From JACCTU01 sp963700495 (GTDB taxonomy: Bacteria; Actinomycetota; Thermoleophilia; Gaiellales; Gaiellaceae): DNA of 64,000 bases. A program made the translations under genes and the position numbers. The notes beneath the pieces were generated by a model, which saw only the letters and a program-made list of their open reading frames with translations, was not told where the DNA came from and did no database searches. The stretch covers positions 1 to 64,000 of the forward strand of contig CAVOXT010000003.1 in NCBI GenBank assembly GCA_963700495.1, written 5' to 3'. Below, piece by piece: positions 9,177 through 17,555 of this stretch (position 1 is the first letter of the stretch; each line of letters starts with the position of its first letter).

Positions 9177-10386
9177 CGGCGAGCTCCTCGTAGAGCGCGG
9201 CGTAGCGCTGCACCTGGGCGTGGACGGCGAACTCCGTCTCCGCGACCTCGCGGCACCGCCGGGACAGACGCTCCAGCAGCTCCGAGTCGCCGAGGAGCGT
9301 CGTCAGCCCGCGGGCGAGGTCGTCGACGTCGCCGAACCGCGCCTGGTACCCCGTCTCGAGGTGGCGCACGACGTCGATCACGCCGCCTCGGTCGAACGCG
9401 ACGCACGGCGTCCCGCACGCGATGCTCTCGGGGGCGGTCTGCGTGAGCACGTCCGCGAGCGTCGGCACCGCGAACACGTCGGCAGCGCGGTAGGCGTCGG
9501 CCAGGATCTCCTCGTCGAGCACGGGCCCGAGGTAGCGAGTCTCGATCCCGCGCTCGACGGTGCCGTTGCCCGCCACGAGCAGCAGCGGCGGATCGTCGAG
9601 CCGCCGCAGCGCGCCCGCCAAGAGGTGGAGCCCCTTGCGGCGCTCGTTGATGTTCGCGGCGGCGAAGAAGATGATCCGGCGGTCGAGCGGGAGCCGCAGC
9701 CTGCGCCGCGCGTCGTCGCGGTCGCCCGGCCTGAAGACGTCGATGTCGATCCCCGTCGGGATGTAGTGCACGGGGAAGCGGTTGAGCAGAGGGCTCGCGG
9801 CGACGATGTCGGCCATCCAGCGCGAGGGCACGACGAGGTTGAGGCGCGAGCCGCGGTAGACGCGGTCCTTGAGCCGGTAGAGCAGCGCCGTCGTGTCGTT
9901 CCGCAGGCGCGGGTACTCGCCGAGGTACGGGCACGCGCCGCAGCCGTGCCGCCAGCGCTCGCAGTCGAGCGAGTAGGCGACGTGGCCGGTCAGACCCCAC
10001 TGGTCGTGCAGCTGCCAGACGACGGGCCTCAGGCGCGAGATCGCGGGCAACGCGGTGAAGCCGAAGTACGACCCGTGCAGGTTGTGCAGCTGCACGATCG
10101 ACGCCGAGCGAAACCACGTGTCCGTCAGGACGCCGAACGACGACGGGTAGAAGACGTACTGCAGGCTGAGCAGGTCGAACAGCTCGCCGGCCGCACGATC
10201 GAGCACGCGCCAGAGCAGGTTCCGCTTCAACGGGCGGATGTCGCTGTCCTCGGTGACCTTGCGGCCGACGAGCATGCGCGAGACGTGCCCGAGGCCGTTC
10301 AGGCCGCGATGCAGCTTGTACGCAGCCCGGCCCGCGCCGCCCGCTGCGTCCGACTCGCTGATGTGCAGGACGTTCAGCGCCGACAC
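9157..10386 (-). CDS. WcaC-like GT4 glycosyltransferase
   Basis: First gene of the minus-strand GT operon, 409 residues. It has the WcaC-like N-terminus VLHISESDAAGGAGRAAYKLHR, the long middle with IVQLHNLHGSYF, VVWQLHDQWGLTGHVAYS and a C-x6-C-x2-C cysteine cluster (CERWRHGCGACPYLG), then donor-domain ANINERRKGLHLL and the E-x7-E region ESIACGTPCVAFDRGG. It is a close paralogue of the gene at 13776-15044, with the same cysteine cluster and the same RPLKRN, LQYVF and PSSFGV blocks. The GTG at 10386 sits 8 nt from minus-strand TAGGAT (10395-10400). Confidence 0.94.
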   Translation of the reverse strand: MSALNVLHISESDAAGGAGRAAYKLHRGLNGLGHVSRMLVGRKVTEDSDIRPLKRNLLWRVLDRAAGELFDLLSLQYVFYPSSFGVLTDTWFRSASIVQLHNLHGSYFGFTALPAISRLRPVVWQLHDQWGLTGHVAYSLDCERWRHGCGACPYLGEYPRLRNDTTALLYRLKDRVYRGSRLNLVVPSRWMADIVAASPLLNRFPVHYIPTGIDIDVFRPGDRDDARRRLRLPLDRRIIFFAAANINERRKGLHLLAGALRRLDDPPLLLVAGNGTVERGIETRYLGPVLDEEILADAYRAADVFAVPTLADVLTQTAPESIACGTPCVAFDRGGVIDVVRHLETGYQARFGDVDDLARGLTTLLGDSELLERLSRRCREVAETEFAVHAQVQRYAALYEELAAVPAAR

Positions 10387-10393
10387 GGCCGCC

Positions 10394-10400
10394 TATCCTA
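10394..10400. promoter_or_regulatory. Mirror-image divergent leaderless promoter
   Basis: Plus-strand TATCCT (10394-10399) and minus-strand TAGGAT (10395-10400) overlap by five bases. Each sits exactly 8 nt from the proposed start of its gene (CTG 10408 and GTG 10386). The whole intergenic space is 21 bp, so neither gene can have an ordinary 5' leader. Confidence 0.55.
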
Positions 10401-10407
10401 GGCAGCC

Positions 10408-11277
10408 CTGTTCACGCGGCAGCCCCTCACCACGCGCAACGGGATCCCGCGGTTCGTCCCGGACGACGGCTACGCGGAGAGCTTCGGCGAGCAGTGGAAC
10501 CACTGGCGCCGCGTGCAGCTCGACTCTGTGACCGGCAAGCCGATTTCGCGCGACCGGCTTTTCGACGGCACCGGCTGGCCGGACCGGCTCGACGGAGAGA
10601 GCGTCCTGGAGATCGGCTGTGGCGCGGGGCGCTTCACGGAAGTGCTCCTCGACGCGGGTGCCGAGGTCTGGGCGATCGACGCCTCCTCGGCCGTCGACGC
10701 AGCACACGAGAACCTCGGCGACAACGAACGCCTTCACCTCGCTCAGGCCGACCTCTTCGACCTCCCTTTCGAGCGGGGGTCGTTCGATCGTGTCCTCTGC
10801 TACGGCGTGATCCAGCACACGCCGGACCCGCGCCGCGCGTTCCTGACGGCGTGCGAGTACGGCGGCTCGATCGCCGCCGACGTCTACCGCCGGGCGCCGT
10901 ACATCGACCGCTGGTCGGCGAAGACGCTCTGGCGCCCGCTGACGAGACGGCTGCCGCGCAGCACGCTCCGGCGGATCGTCGAGTGGTACGTGCCGAAGTG
11001 GCTTCCGCTCGACACACGCCTCGCGCGCGTGCCGAAGCTCGGCCGCTTCCTGACCGCGGTCGTGCCCTGCTGGAACTACACCGGCCTGCTCCCGCTCGAC
11101 CGGGAGGAGCTCACCACCTGGGCCGTGCTCGACACGTTCGATGCGCTCTCGCCGCGGTACGACGAGCCGCAGACGCTGGAGACGGTGCGCACGTGGGTGG
11201 AGGAGGCGGGGCTTACAGACGCAGACGTGCGCTACGGCGGGAACGGCATCGAGGTCACGGGTCGCCGCCCGACATAG
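10408..11277 (+). CDS. Class I SAM-dependent methyltransferase, apparent CTG start
   Basis: 289-residue methyltransferase. Motif I is VLEIGCGAGRFTEVLLDAG, the acidic strand VWAIDASS, and motif II/III FDRVLCYGVIQHTPDP. The conserved upstream block RNGIPRFVPDDGYAESFGEQW, typical of small sugar and glycolipid methyltransferases, lies before the first GTG (10513), so the start must be upstream. The frame is open only from 10402, and CTG at 10408 is the sole plausible initiator there. The C-terminal half (WYVPKWLPLDTR, CWNYTGLLPLDREEL) is a common extension. The tail overlaps the convergent methyltransferase by 46 bp. Confidence 0.87.
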   Translation: MFTRQPLTTRNGIPRFVPDDGYAESFGEQWNHWRRVQLDSVTGKPISRDRLFDGTGWPDRLDGESVLEIGCGAGRFTEVLLDAGAEVWAIDASSAVDAAHENLGDNERLHLAQADLFDLPFERGSFDRVLCYGVIQHTPDPRRAFLTACEYGGSIAADVYRRAPYIDRWSAKTLWRPLTRRLPRSTLRRIVEWYVPKWLPLDTRLARVPKLGRFLTAVVPCWNYTGLLPLDREELTTWAVLDTFDALSPRYDEPQTLETVRTWVEEAGLTDADVRYGGNGIEVTGRRPT

Positions 11278-11963
11278 AGCAGGTGCGGCGCCGCGCCGCC
11301 GCTTCCGAGCCGGCGCGCGACGCGCGTCCGCAGTCCCCCGCCCCAGTGCAGGCTCTCCGAGCGGACGGTCTCGAATGAACCGAACAGCGCGGCCAGCGAT
11401 GCCGTTGTCAGCGAGCGCTGGTGCTGCCACCGGTGGAACGTCGCACCGCAGTCCGGGCAGCGCACGTGCTCGAGGACGAGGGTCTCGGCGTTCGGCGCCG
11501 TGACGACGACGTGGCCGCCCGGCCCGAGGAGGCGTTCGACCTCCCGCACCGTCGGCTCGAGCTGCTCCTCGAGCAGATGCTCGACGACCTCGACGAGGAA
11601 CACGACGTCGAACGACGCATCGGGATACGGCGACGGCAGCTCGTCCGCGAGCTCGATGCCGCCGAACAGCGGCTCGGAGGCGAACCGAGCGCGGGTCGCC
11701 TGAGCCGAGCCGGACGAGAACTCGAGCCCGCTGGCGCCGATCCCCCTCGCGAAGAGGTGCGCAAGGAGGTCGCCGTGACCAGCGCCGAAGTCGAGCACAC
11801 GTTTGCCGTGCAGGCCGAGCTCGTCGTCGACCCGGCCGACGATCGCCGCACCGGAGTGAGCGCTGAAGTAGAGCAGCCTGAAGGCGTCGACCGAGCCGTA
11901 GAAGTCCCAGACGCGCGCGACCTTCTCCGGCGTCCACTCGACGTCGTGCGGCGCGTAGCTCAC
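11232..11963 (-). CDS. Class I SAM-dependent methyltransferase (methyltransferase-23 type)
   Basis: 243 residues. The GTG at 11963 forms a GTGA junction with the asnB-like gene upstream. Motif I is VLDFGAGHGDLLAHL; VVFLVEVVEHLLEEQ and LGPGGHVVVTAPN follow, then a zinc-knuckle-like CPDC with a nearby His (HRWQHQRSLT), as in many O-antigen methyltransferases that read hypha-like sugar intermediates. It is the last gene of the 15044-11232 operon, so it probably acts on the same residue that the amidotransferase modifies. The substrate is inferred only from context. Confidence 0.88.
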   Translation of the reverse strand: MSYAPHDVEWTPEKVARVWDFYGSVDAFRLLYFSAHSGAAIVGRVDDELGLHGKRVLDFGAGHGDLLAHLFARGIGASGLEFSSGSAQATRARFASEPLFGGIELADELPSPYPDASFDVVFLVEVVEHLLEEQLEPTVREVERLLGPGGHVVVTAPNAETLVLEHVRCPDCGATFHRWQHQRSLTTASLAALFGSFETVRSESLHWGGGLRTRVARRLGSGGAAPHLLYVGRRPVTSMPFPP

Positions 11964-13715
11964 GTCGGCACCGCGACGTCGCGCCAGCTGAACGTCGGTG
12001 CGTCGCTCAGCGCTTCCTCGACGTAGAGCAGGTGCCAGAGCTGGAACATCAGCACCGGCCAGAGCCGCTCGCTGCGTCGAGCGCCGAGAAACTCGGCAGT
12101 CCGGCGCGGAAGATCCCCTGCGAGCGCAGGTGCTCCGGCGAGAGCAGCCGCTCGGCGAGCGGCGCGAGCGGGCCGCGCAACCAGCGCGCAAGCGGGAACA
12201 CGAAGCCGCGCTTCGGCGCTTCGAGATGCGCGGGCGTGAGCAGGTCGGCGACCGCCTCGCGCAGCAGCCGCTTCGGATCGTCGGCGTCGGTGCGCAGCTC
12301 GGGCGGAATCGACGCGACGAGCTCGACGAGCTCGTGGTCGAGGAACGGCGTGCGCGCCTCGAGCGACCAGCGCCATCGAGAAGCGGTCGGTCACGTGGAG
12401 AAACTCGTCCGGGAGCTGCGTCGCCGACGTCGAGGTACAGGACCGAGTCGCGCGCGTTTGCGCTGCCGCTCTCGTCGTAGATCCGCTGCAGCAGCTCCGA
12501 CGTGTCCGGGCCGTCGACCCGCGAGCTCACGCTTCTCGCGTCGGTGAAGTAGTACGACGGCTCGAAGTGGTAGCGCCGCACGTCGCCGCGGCGAAGCGCG
12601 CGTAGCCGCGCCCGCTCGAACGGGCACGAAGCGGCGGTAGTTGCCGAAGAGCTCGTCGCCGCCGGTGCCCGTCAGGCCGACCTTCACGTCGTCGGCCATG
12701 AAGCGGTAGACGTACCAGGACGGGAGCCCGCCGCCGTACGGCTCGTCGAGCGCCCACACCATCTGGAGCAGATCGTCGAGGAGCTCGTCGGCGTCGACGA
12801 CCGCCTCGTGGTGGTCGGTGCCCCAGCGCTCGGCGAGCGCGCGGGCAAGAGGCAGCTCGTCGTCCTCGCCCGCGAAGCCGAGCGAGTAGGTGCGAACGCG
12901 CGCACCCGACTCTCGCGAGCAGCGCCGTCACGGCGCTCGAGTCCAGGCCGCCGGAGAGCGAGACGGCGACCGGCACGTCCGAGAGCGTCCAGCGCACGAC
13001 GGCGTTCCGCAGCGCCTCGCGCAGCCGCCGGGCATCGCCCGCCGGTCGCCGAACTCGAGCTTCCACCACGGCGAGACGTCGGCCGTTCGTGTCTCGAGGT
13101 CGTAGCGGAGCAGGTGCGCGGGCGGAAGCCGCCGGACGCCCGCGAGGATCGACCGGTCACCCGGCACGAAGCGCAGGCTCAGGTAGTGGAAGAGGCTCTC
13201 CGAGTCGAGCTCGCGCTCGACCCCCGGCACGTGCAGCAGCGTTCGCAGCTCGGACGCGAACGCGAAACGGCGACTCGGCGTAGTAGAGCGGCTTGATCCC
13301 GAACCGGTCGCGCACGAGCACGAGCTCCCGCTGCTCACGGTCGAGCAGCGCGAACGCGAACATCCCGTTCAGCAGGTGCAGCGCGCGCTCGCCGTGCTCT
13401 TCCCAGAGCGCGAGCACGACCTCGGTATCCGAGTGGTCGCTCGCAAAGCTGCGCCCTTTGCGTTCCAGCTGCTCGCGCAACATCGGCGGCGTTGAAGATC
13501 TCCCCGTTGAACACGATCGTGGAGCGGCCGCTCGGCGAGGTCATCGGCTGCACGCCGCGTTCGACGTCGAGGATGGCCAGACGGCGCGCCACGAGCGCAA
13601 CGTCGCCGTCGGTGACCGCCCCACCGCCGTCAGGCCCGCGATGCCGGAGCGAGGCCCCGAGCCGCTCGAGGAGCGCGTCGTCCCAGCGCCCGACGACGCC
13701 GGCGATGCCGCACAT
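11960..13715 (-). CDS. asnB: Asparagine-synthase-like glutamine amidotransferase, copy 1 (several frame breaks)
   Basis: Class II glutamine amidotransferases hydrolyse glutamine at Cys2 and pass ammonia to an acyl-adenylate made by the C-terminal synthetase domain. In glycan clusters they usually amidate uronic acids. The ATG at 13715 gives MCGIAGVVG with the catalytic Cys2, RHRGPDGGG and VFNGEIFN. After frame changes come LVRDRFGIKPLYYAE, SLSGGLDSS (the ATP pyrophosphatase loop), TGTGGDELFGNYRRF, ARTPFLDHELVEL and PKRGFVFPLARWLRGPL. At least six breaks are needed; one (near 13270) is cured by restoring CG. Sits between a GT4 gene and a methyltransferase in one operon. Confidence 0.85.
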
Positions 13716-13725
13716 CAGGCCGCTC

Positions 13726-13754
13726 GGACTTTGTGGCTCTGAGCCACAAAGTCC
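13726..13754. repeat. 29-bp palindrome, copy 1
   Basis: Two perfect 14-base arms around one central base: GGACTTTGTGGCTC, T, GAGCCACAAAGTCC. It lies in the 60 bp between the stop of the WcaC-like gene (13776) and the ATG of the asnB-like gene (13715). It has no T-run, so it is not a standard intrinsic terminator; a transcript hairpin, processing site or REP-like element is possible. A second copy with a compensating base-pair change is at 13805-13833. Confidence 0.85.
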
Positions 13755-13775
13755 CCGCCGAGCGTGCGAAACGGG

Positions 13776-15044
13776 TCAACCACGGGCGGACCCGGGGCGT
13801 GGGCGGAGTTTGTGGCTCTGAGCCACAAACTCCGTCGTGACCTGCTCGTACAGGTCCGTGAAGCGCTGCGCCTCGAGCTCGGCGCCGAAGTCGGACTCGG
13901 CGAGCGACCGGCACGCCTCGCCCATCTTCCGCCGCAGGTCGTCGTCGTCGAGAAGCGTGCGGATCCCGTCCGCGAGCTCCCCGGCGTCGCCGAGCTTCGC
14001 GAGGTAGCCCGTCTCCATGTGACGCACGACGTCGGGCACACCGCCGACGTCGAACGAGACGCACGGAGTTCCCGACGCGACCGACTCGAGCGCCGCGTTC
14101 GGCAGGTTCTCCGCGAGCGTCGGCAGCACGAACACGTCGGCGGCCGCGTACGACAGCGCGATCTCGGACTCGTCGACGAGATGGGTCAGCGACCAGAACG
14201 AGCGTGGGAACGGCGGCGTCTCGTTCGCGCCGGCGACGAGCAGCCGGAACGGAATTCCGTCGAGCCGCTCGAGCGCCTCGTTCAGCACCGCGCCGCCCTT
14301 GCGGCGGTCGGAGACGTCCGGCGCCGAGAACAGGACGACCGGCCCCTCCTTCGGCAGCCCGAGCCGCTCGCGTGCCTCCTCGCGCGGGACGGGCCTGAAG
14401 CGCTCGAGGTCGATCCCGTTCGGGATCCGCACGATCGGGAAGCGCGAGAGCAGCGGGCTCTCCGAGGCGAGCCGCTCGATCCACCGTGACGGCGCGACGA
14501 TCGTCAGCTTCGAGCGCTTGTAGACCGCGTTCTTCCAACGCCAGAGCGTCGCCGTGGTGTCGCGAGACAGCGCGGGGTACTCGCCGAGGTACGGGCAAGA
14601 GCCGCACCCGTGCCTCCATCGCTCGCAGTCGTACGAGTACGCGACGTGCCCGGTGAACGCCCACATGTCGCTCAGCCGCCAGACCACCGGCCGAAGCCGC
14701 GAGAGAAACGGGAGCGCCGTGTGGCTGAAGTACGACCCGTGCGTGTTGTAGAGCTGCACGACGTCGGCGTCCCGGAACCACGGGTCTGAGGCAACGCCGA
14801 AGGACGAAGGAAAGAACACGTACTGGAGGTCGAGCGAGTCCGCGATCGTGCCCGCGATCCGGTCGCCCGCGCGCCAGAGGATGTTCCGCTTGAGCGGCCG
14901 CACGTCGGGATCGGAGGTGCGGCGCTGGCCGACGAGCATCCGCGACGTCAGCCCGTGCCGGCGAAGCGTCGAGTGGAGGCGGTACGCGGAGCGGCCCGAG
15001 CCGCCCAGCGCGTCGGACTGGGAGATGTGCAGGAGACGACGCAC
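13776..15044 (-). CDS. WcaC-like GT4 glycosyltransferase, paralogue of 9157-10386, with repeat-derived tail
   Basis: 422 residues from GTG 15044. N-terminus LLHISQSDALGGSGRSAYRLH, middle VVQLYNTHGSYF, WRLSDMWAFTGHVAYS, the cysteine cluster CERWRHGCGSCPYLG, and donor domain APDVSDRRKGGAVL with ESVASGTPCVSFDVGGVPDVV. It matches the 9157-10386 protein through nearly its whole length. The final 20 or so residues come from palindrome copy 2 and its flank and look like an accidental extension. First gene of an operon with asnB copy 1 and a methyltransferase. Minus-strand TATGCT (15054-15059) lies 9 nt upstream. Confidence 0.92.
   Translation of the reverse strand: MRRLLHISQSDALGGSGRSAYRLHSTLRRHGLTSRMLVGQRRTSDPDVRPLKRNILWRAGDRIAGTIADSLDLQYVFFPSSFGVASDPWFRDADVVQLYNTHGSYFSHTALPFLSRLRPVVWRLSDMWAFTGHVAYSYDCERWRHGCGSCPYLGEYPALSRDTTATLWRWKNAVYKRSKLTIVAPSRWIERLASESPLLSRFPIVRIPNGIDLERFRPVPREEARERLGLPKEGPVVLFSAPDVSDRRKGGAVLNEALERLDGIPFRLLVAGANETPPFPRSFWSLTHLVDESEIALSYAAADVFVLPTLAENLPNAALESVASGTPCVSFDVGGVPDVVRHMETGYLAKLGDAGELADGIRTLLDDDDLRRKMGEACRSLAESDFGAELEAQRFTDLYEQVTTEFVAQSHKLRPRPGSARG
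13805..13833. repeat. 29-bp palindrome, copy 2, inside the end of the GT gene
   Basis: Same element as 13726-13754 but with GGAG...CTCC in place of GGAC...GTCC: both arms changed together, so pairing is kept. It encodes the VTTEFVAQSHKLR tail of the 13776-15044 glycosyltransferase. That tail is absent from its paralogue at 9157-10386, which suggests the element was inserted at the original gene end. Confidence 0.85.
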
Positions 15045-15052
15045 CCCGGCGC

Positions 15053-15059
15053 TAGCATA
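15053..15059. promoter_or_regulatory. Divergent promoter between two GT genes
   Basis: Plus-strand TAGCAT (15053-15058) and minus-strand TATGCT (15054-15059) overlap. The minus start (GTG 15044) is 9 nt away, leaderless style. The plus start (ATG 15087) is 28 nt away and has a Shine-Dalgarno-like GAGAGG at 15071-15076, so this side probably has a short leader. Confidence 0.5.
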
Positions 15060-15086
15060 GGCTCGCCGCCGAGAGGCCGGTCTCCC

Positions 15087-17555
15087 ATGCCCAAGCGCCT
15101 CCGCACGCCTGTTCTCTACGTCCACCACCGCTCCGAGCTCGGCGGTGCGCCGGCGTCGCTGTCGTACCTGATCCGCGAGCTGGACCCCGAGCAGTTCGAG
15201 CCGCACATCTACTGCCCGCCCGGGCCGGCGGCCGAGCTCTTCCGCGAGGCCGGCGCGCACGTGCACACGGGGCCGGTCGCCGGCTTCACGCACATCTGGG
15301 CCTCGACCTACCGCGGCCGCCGCTGGCTGCTCTTCGCCCGCGAGCTGGCGCTGCTGCCGCAGCACGTCCTGCGCTTCAAGCGGACGCTCCGCCGCAACCA
15401 GTTCGAGCTCGTCCACTTCAACGACTCGCCGCTGATCCCCGCGGCCTGGCTCGCCCGCCGCGAGCACCTGCCGGTCGTCTGGCACCTCCGCTCCGCGCTG
15501 CCCGACGGGGGCAAGGACAGGCGCTCGGCGTTCGTGCGCGCAGCTATTCAGCGGCTCGCGACGACGTCGATCGCGATCACGCACGACGTCGCGAACGTCT
15601 TCGGCGTCGGCTCGACGGTCGTCCCGAACTCGGTCGACCTCGACCGCTTCCACCCGGGCGACCCGGGGAGCGCGAAGGCGGCGCTCGGGCTGCCTGCCGA
15701 CCGCCCCGTCGTCTCGTACTTCGGCTTCATCTACCCGTCGAAGGGCTTCCGCGAGTTCATCGAGGCGGCCGGCCGGCTGCGCGACCGCGAGCTCGACGCG
15801 AGCTACCTGATCGTCGGCGGCGCCGTCCGCGGCGAGGAGTTCTTCCGCACGCTCGTCGGCCGCTCGCTGCAGCTCGCCGACCTGACGCGGAACTACGAGT
15901 CGGAGGCGAAGCAGCTCGTCGACGAGCTCGGACTGACCGATCTGTTCCGCTTCGTCCCGTTCACGCAGGACACCGCGAACCTCTACCAGGCGTCCGACGT
16001 CGTCGTCGCGCCGTCGCAGGGACCCGAGCTCGGTCGTCCGGTGATCGAGGCTGCCGCCTCCGGTGTGCCGGTGGTCGCGTCGGGCTCGCGTACCGGCGGC
16101 GGGGTCGTCGTGCCAGGCGAGACCGGCATCCTCGTCGACAACTTCGGCGTCGAGACGCTCGCCGACGCGGTCGCCGAGCTGCTCGCCGAACCGGACCGCC
16201 GCGAGCGCTTCGGCCGCACGGCGCGCGCGCACGCCGAGAAGAACTTCGATCCGGCGAAGAACGCGCGCCGGATCGAGGCGATCTACCGGAAGATCGCACC
16301 GCAGCGCGAGCGCATCCCGGTGCTCTACGTCCACCACCGCCCGCAGCTCGGCGGTGCGCCGTCGTCGCTCGCGCAGCTGATCCGCAACCTCGACGAGCGC
16401 TTCGAGCCGCACGTCTTCTGCCCGGAGGGCCCGGCCGCCGACCTGTTCGCCCACGCGGGCGCGACCGTGCACAAGGGTGAGGTCTCGATCTTCGCGCACG
16501 CGTGGGACTCGCCCTACGAGGGCCTGCGCTGGCTCGTGCTCGGGCGCGAGGTTGCCGCACTGCCGCCGCACCTGCGCCAGCTGGAGCGGCTGATGCGGAC
16601 GCATCGCTTCCCGATCGTCCACCTGAACGACTCGCCGCTGCTCGCGGCCGCCATGGTCTCGCACCGAAACGGCGCGAAGGTCGTCTGGCACCTGCGCTCG
16701 GCGCTCGCCGGCGAGGGTCGCGACCACCGCTCGCGGGCGATCGGCGCGCTGATGGAGCGCTGGGGCGACGCTGCGATCGCGATCGACCGCGACGTCGCGG
16801 AGCGCTTCCCGATCCGACTGCCGCTGACGATCGTGCACAACTCGGTCGAGCCGCCCGTCTCGCGAAACGGAGCCGGCAAGACGGCGCTCGGCCTCCCGAC
16901 CGACCGCGTCGCGATCGGGTTCGCCGGCTTCGTGCGCCGACAGAAGGGCTGGCCGGAGCTCGTCGAGGCGGCCGACATCCTCGTCCGCGAGGGCTCGCCC
17001 GCGCACTTCGTGATCATGGGCGGCGGCGTCCGCCCGCCCGAGTACTTCCGCACGCTCCGCGGTCGCGCACTCGAGGCGACGAACCTGCTCACCGACGAGG
17101 AGTCTGCGATCAAGGAGCTCGTGAGCGCGAAGGGCCTCGACCCGAACTTCTCGTTCCTGCCCTTCACCGCCGACACCGGCGAGATCTACAGCGCGCTCGA
17201 CGTCGTCACGTTCCCGAACCAGGGCGTCGGACTCGGCCGTCCGGTGCTCGAGGCGGCGACGTACGGCAAGCCGGTCGTCGCGTCGGGCTCGCGAGACGGC
17301 GCGGGGATCCTGCTCCCTGGACAGACCGGCTTCCTGCTGGACGACGCGCGCCCGGAGCGAATCGCGGCGGCGCTGCGCGAGCTGATCGCCGAGCCTGAGC
17401 TCCGCACGCGCCTCGGCAGCGCAGCGCTCGAGCATGCGCGGGAGCGTTTCGACCCCGTTCGAAACGCGCGCGCGGTCGAAGCGGTCTACGACGAGCTGCT
17501 GGGCCTCGAGCCCGAGCCGGCGCCCGTACCGCGCTCCGAGCCCATCGCCGCCTGA
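15087..17555 (+). CDS. Tandem double GT4 glycosyltransferase (two complete homologous halves)
   Basis: One uninterrupted 822-residue protein made of two full GT-B units. Half 1 begins PVLYVHHRSELGGAPASLSYL (about residue 8) and half 2 begins PVLYVHHRPQLGGAPSSLAQL (about residue 411). Both repeat the same landmarks: VHFNDSPLIPAA / VHLNDSPLLAAA, VVWHLRSAL, VPNSVDLDRF / VHNSVEPPV, YFGFIYPSKGF / FAGFVRRQKGW, and LGRPVIEAAASGVPVVASGSR / LGRPVLEAATYGKPVVASGSR. Both halves keep the E-x7-E region, so both may be active and add two residues in succession. ATG chosen for the GAGAGG upstream and the conserved start. TGATG junction with asnB copy 2. Confidence 0.93.
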   Translation: MPKRLRTPVLYVHHRSELGGAPASLSYLIRELDPEQFEPHIYCPPGPAAELFREAGAHVHTGPVAGFTHIWASTYRGRRWLLFARELALLPQHVLRFKRTLRRNQFELVHFNDSPLIPAAWLARREHLPVVWHLRSALPDGGKDRRSAFVRAAIQRLATTSIAITHDVANVFGVGSTVVPNSVDLDRFHPGDPGSAKAALGLPADRPVVSYFGFIYPSKGFREFIEAAGRLRDRELDASYLIVGGAVRGEEFFRTLVGRSLQLADLTRNYESEAKQLVDELGLTDLFRFVPFTQDTANLYQASDVVVAPSQGPELGRPVIEAAASGVPVVASGSRTGGGVVVPGETGILVDNFGVETLADAVAELLAEPDRRERFGRTARAHAEKNFDPAKNARRIEAIYRKIAPQRERIPVLYVHHRPQLGGAPSSLAQLIRNLDERFEPHVFCPEGPAADLFAHAGATVHKGEVSIFAHAWDSPYEGLRWLVLGREVAALPPHLRQLERLMRTHRFPIVHLNDSPLLAAAMVSHRNGAKVVWHLRSALAGEGRDHRSRAIGALMERWGDAAIAIDRDVAERFPIRLPLTIVHNSVEPPVSRNGAGKTALGLPTDRVAIGFAGFVRRQKGWPELVEAADILVREGSPAHFVIMGGGVRPPEYFRTLRGRALEATNLLTDEESAIKELVSAKGLDPNFSFLPFTADTGEIYSALDVVTFPNQGVGLGRPVLEAATYGKPVVASGSRDGAGILLPGQTGFLLDDARPERIAAALRELIAEPELRTRLGSAALEHARERFDPVRNARAVEAVYDELLGLEPEPAPVPRSEPIAA

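Noticed and set aside
13726..13833. Two similar palindromes 50 bp apart taken as a mini CRISPR array
   Set aside because: Only two copies, fully self-complementary arms, a spacer that is coding sequence, and no cas genes.
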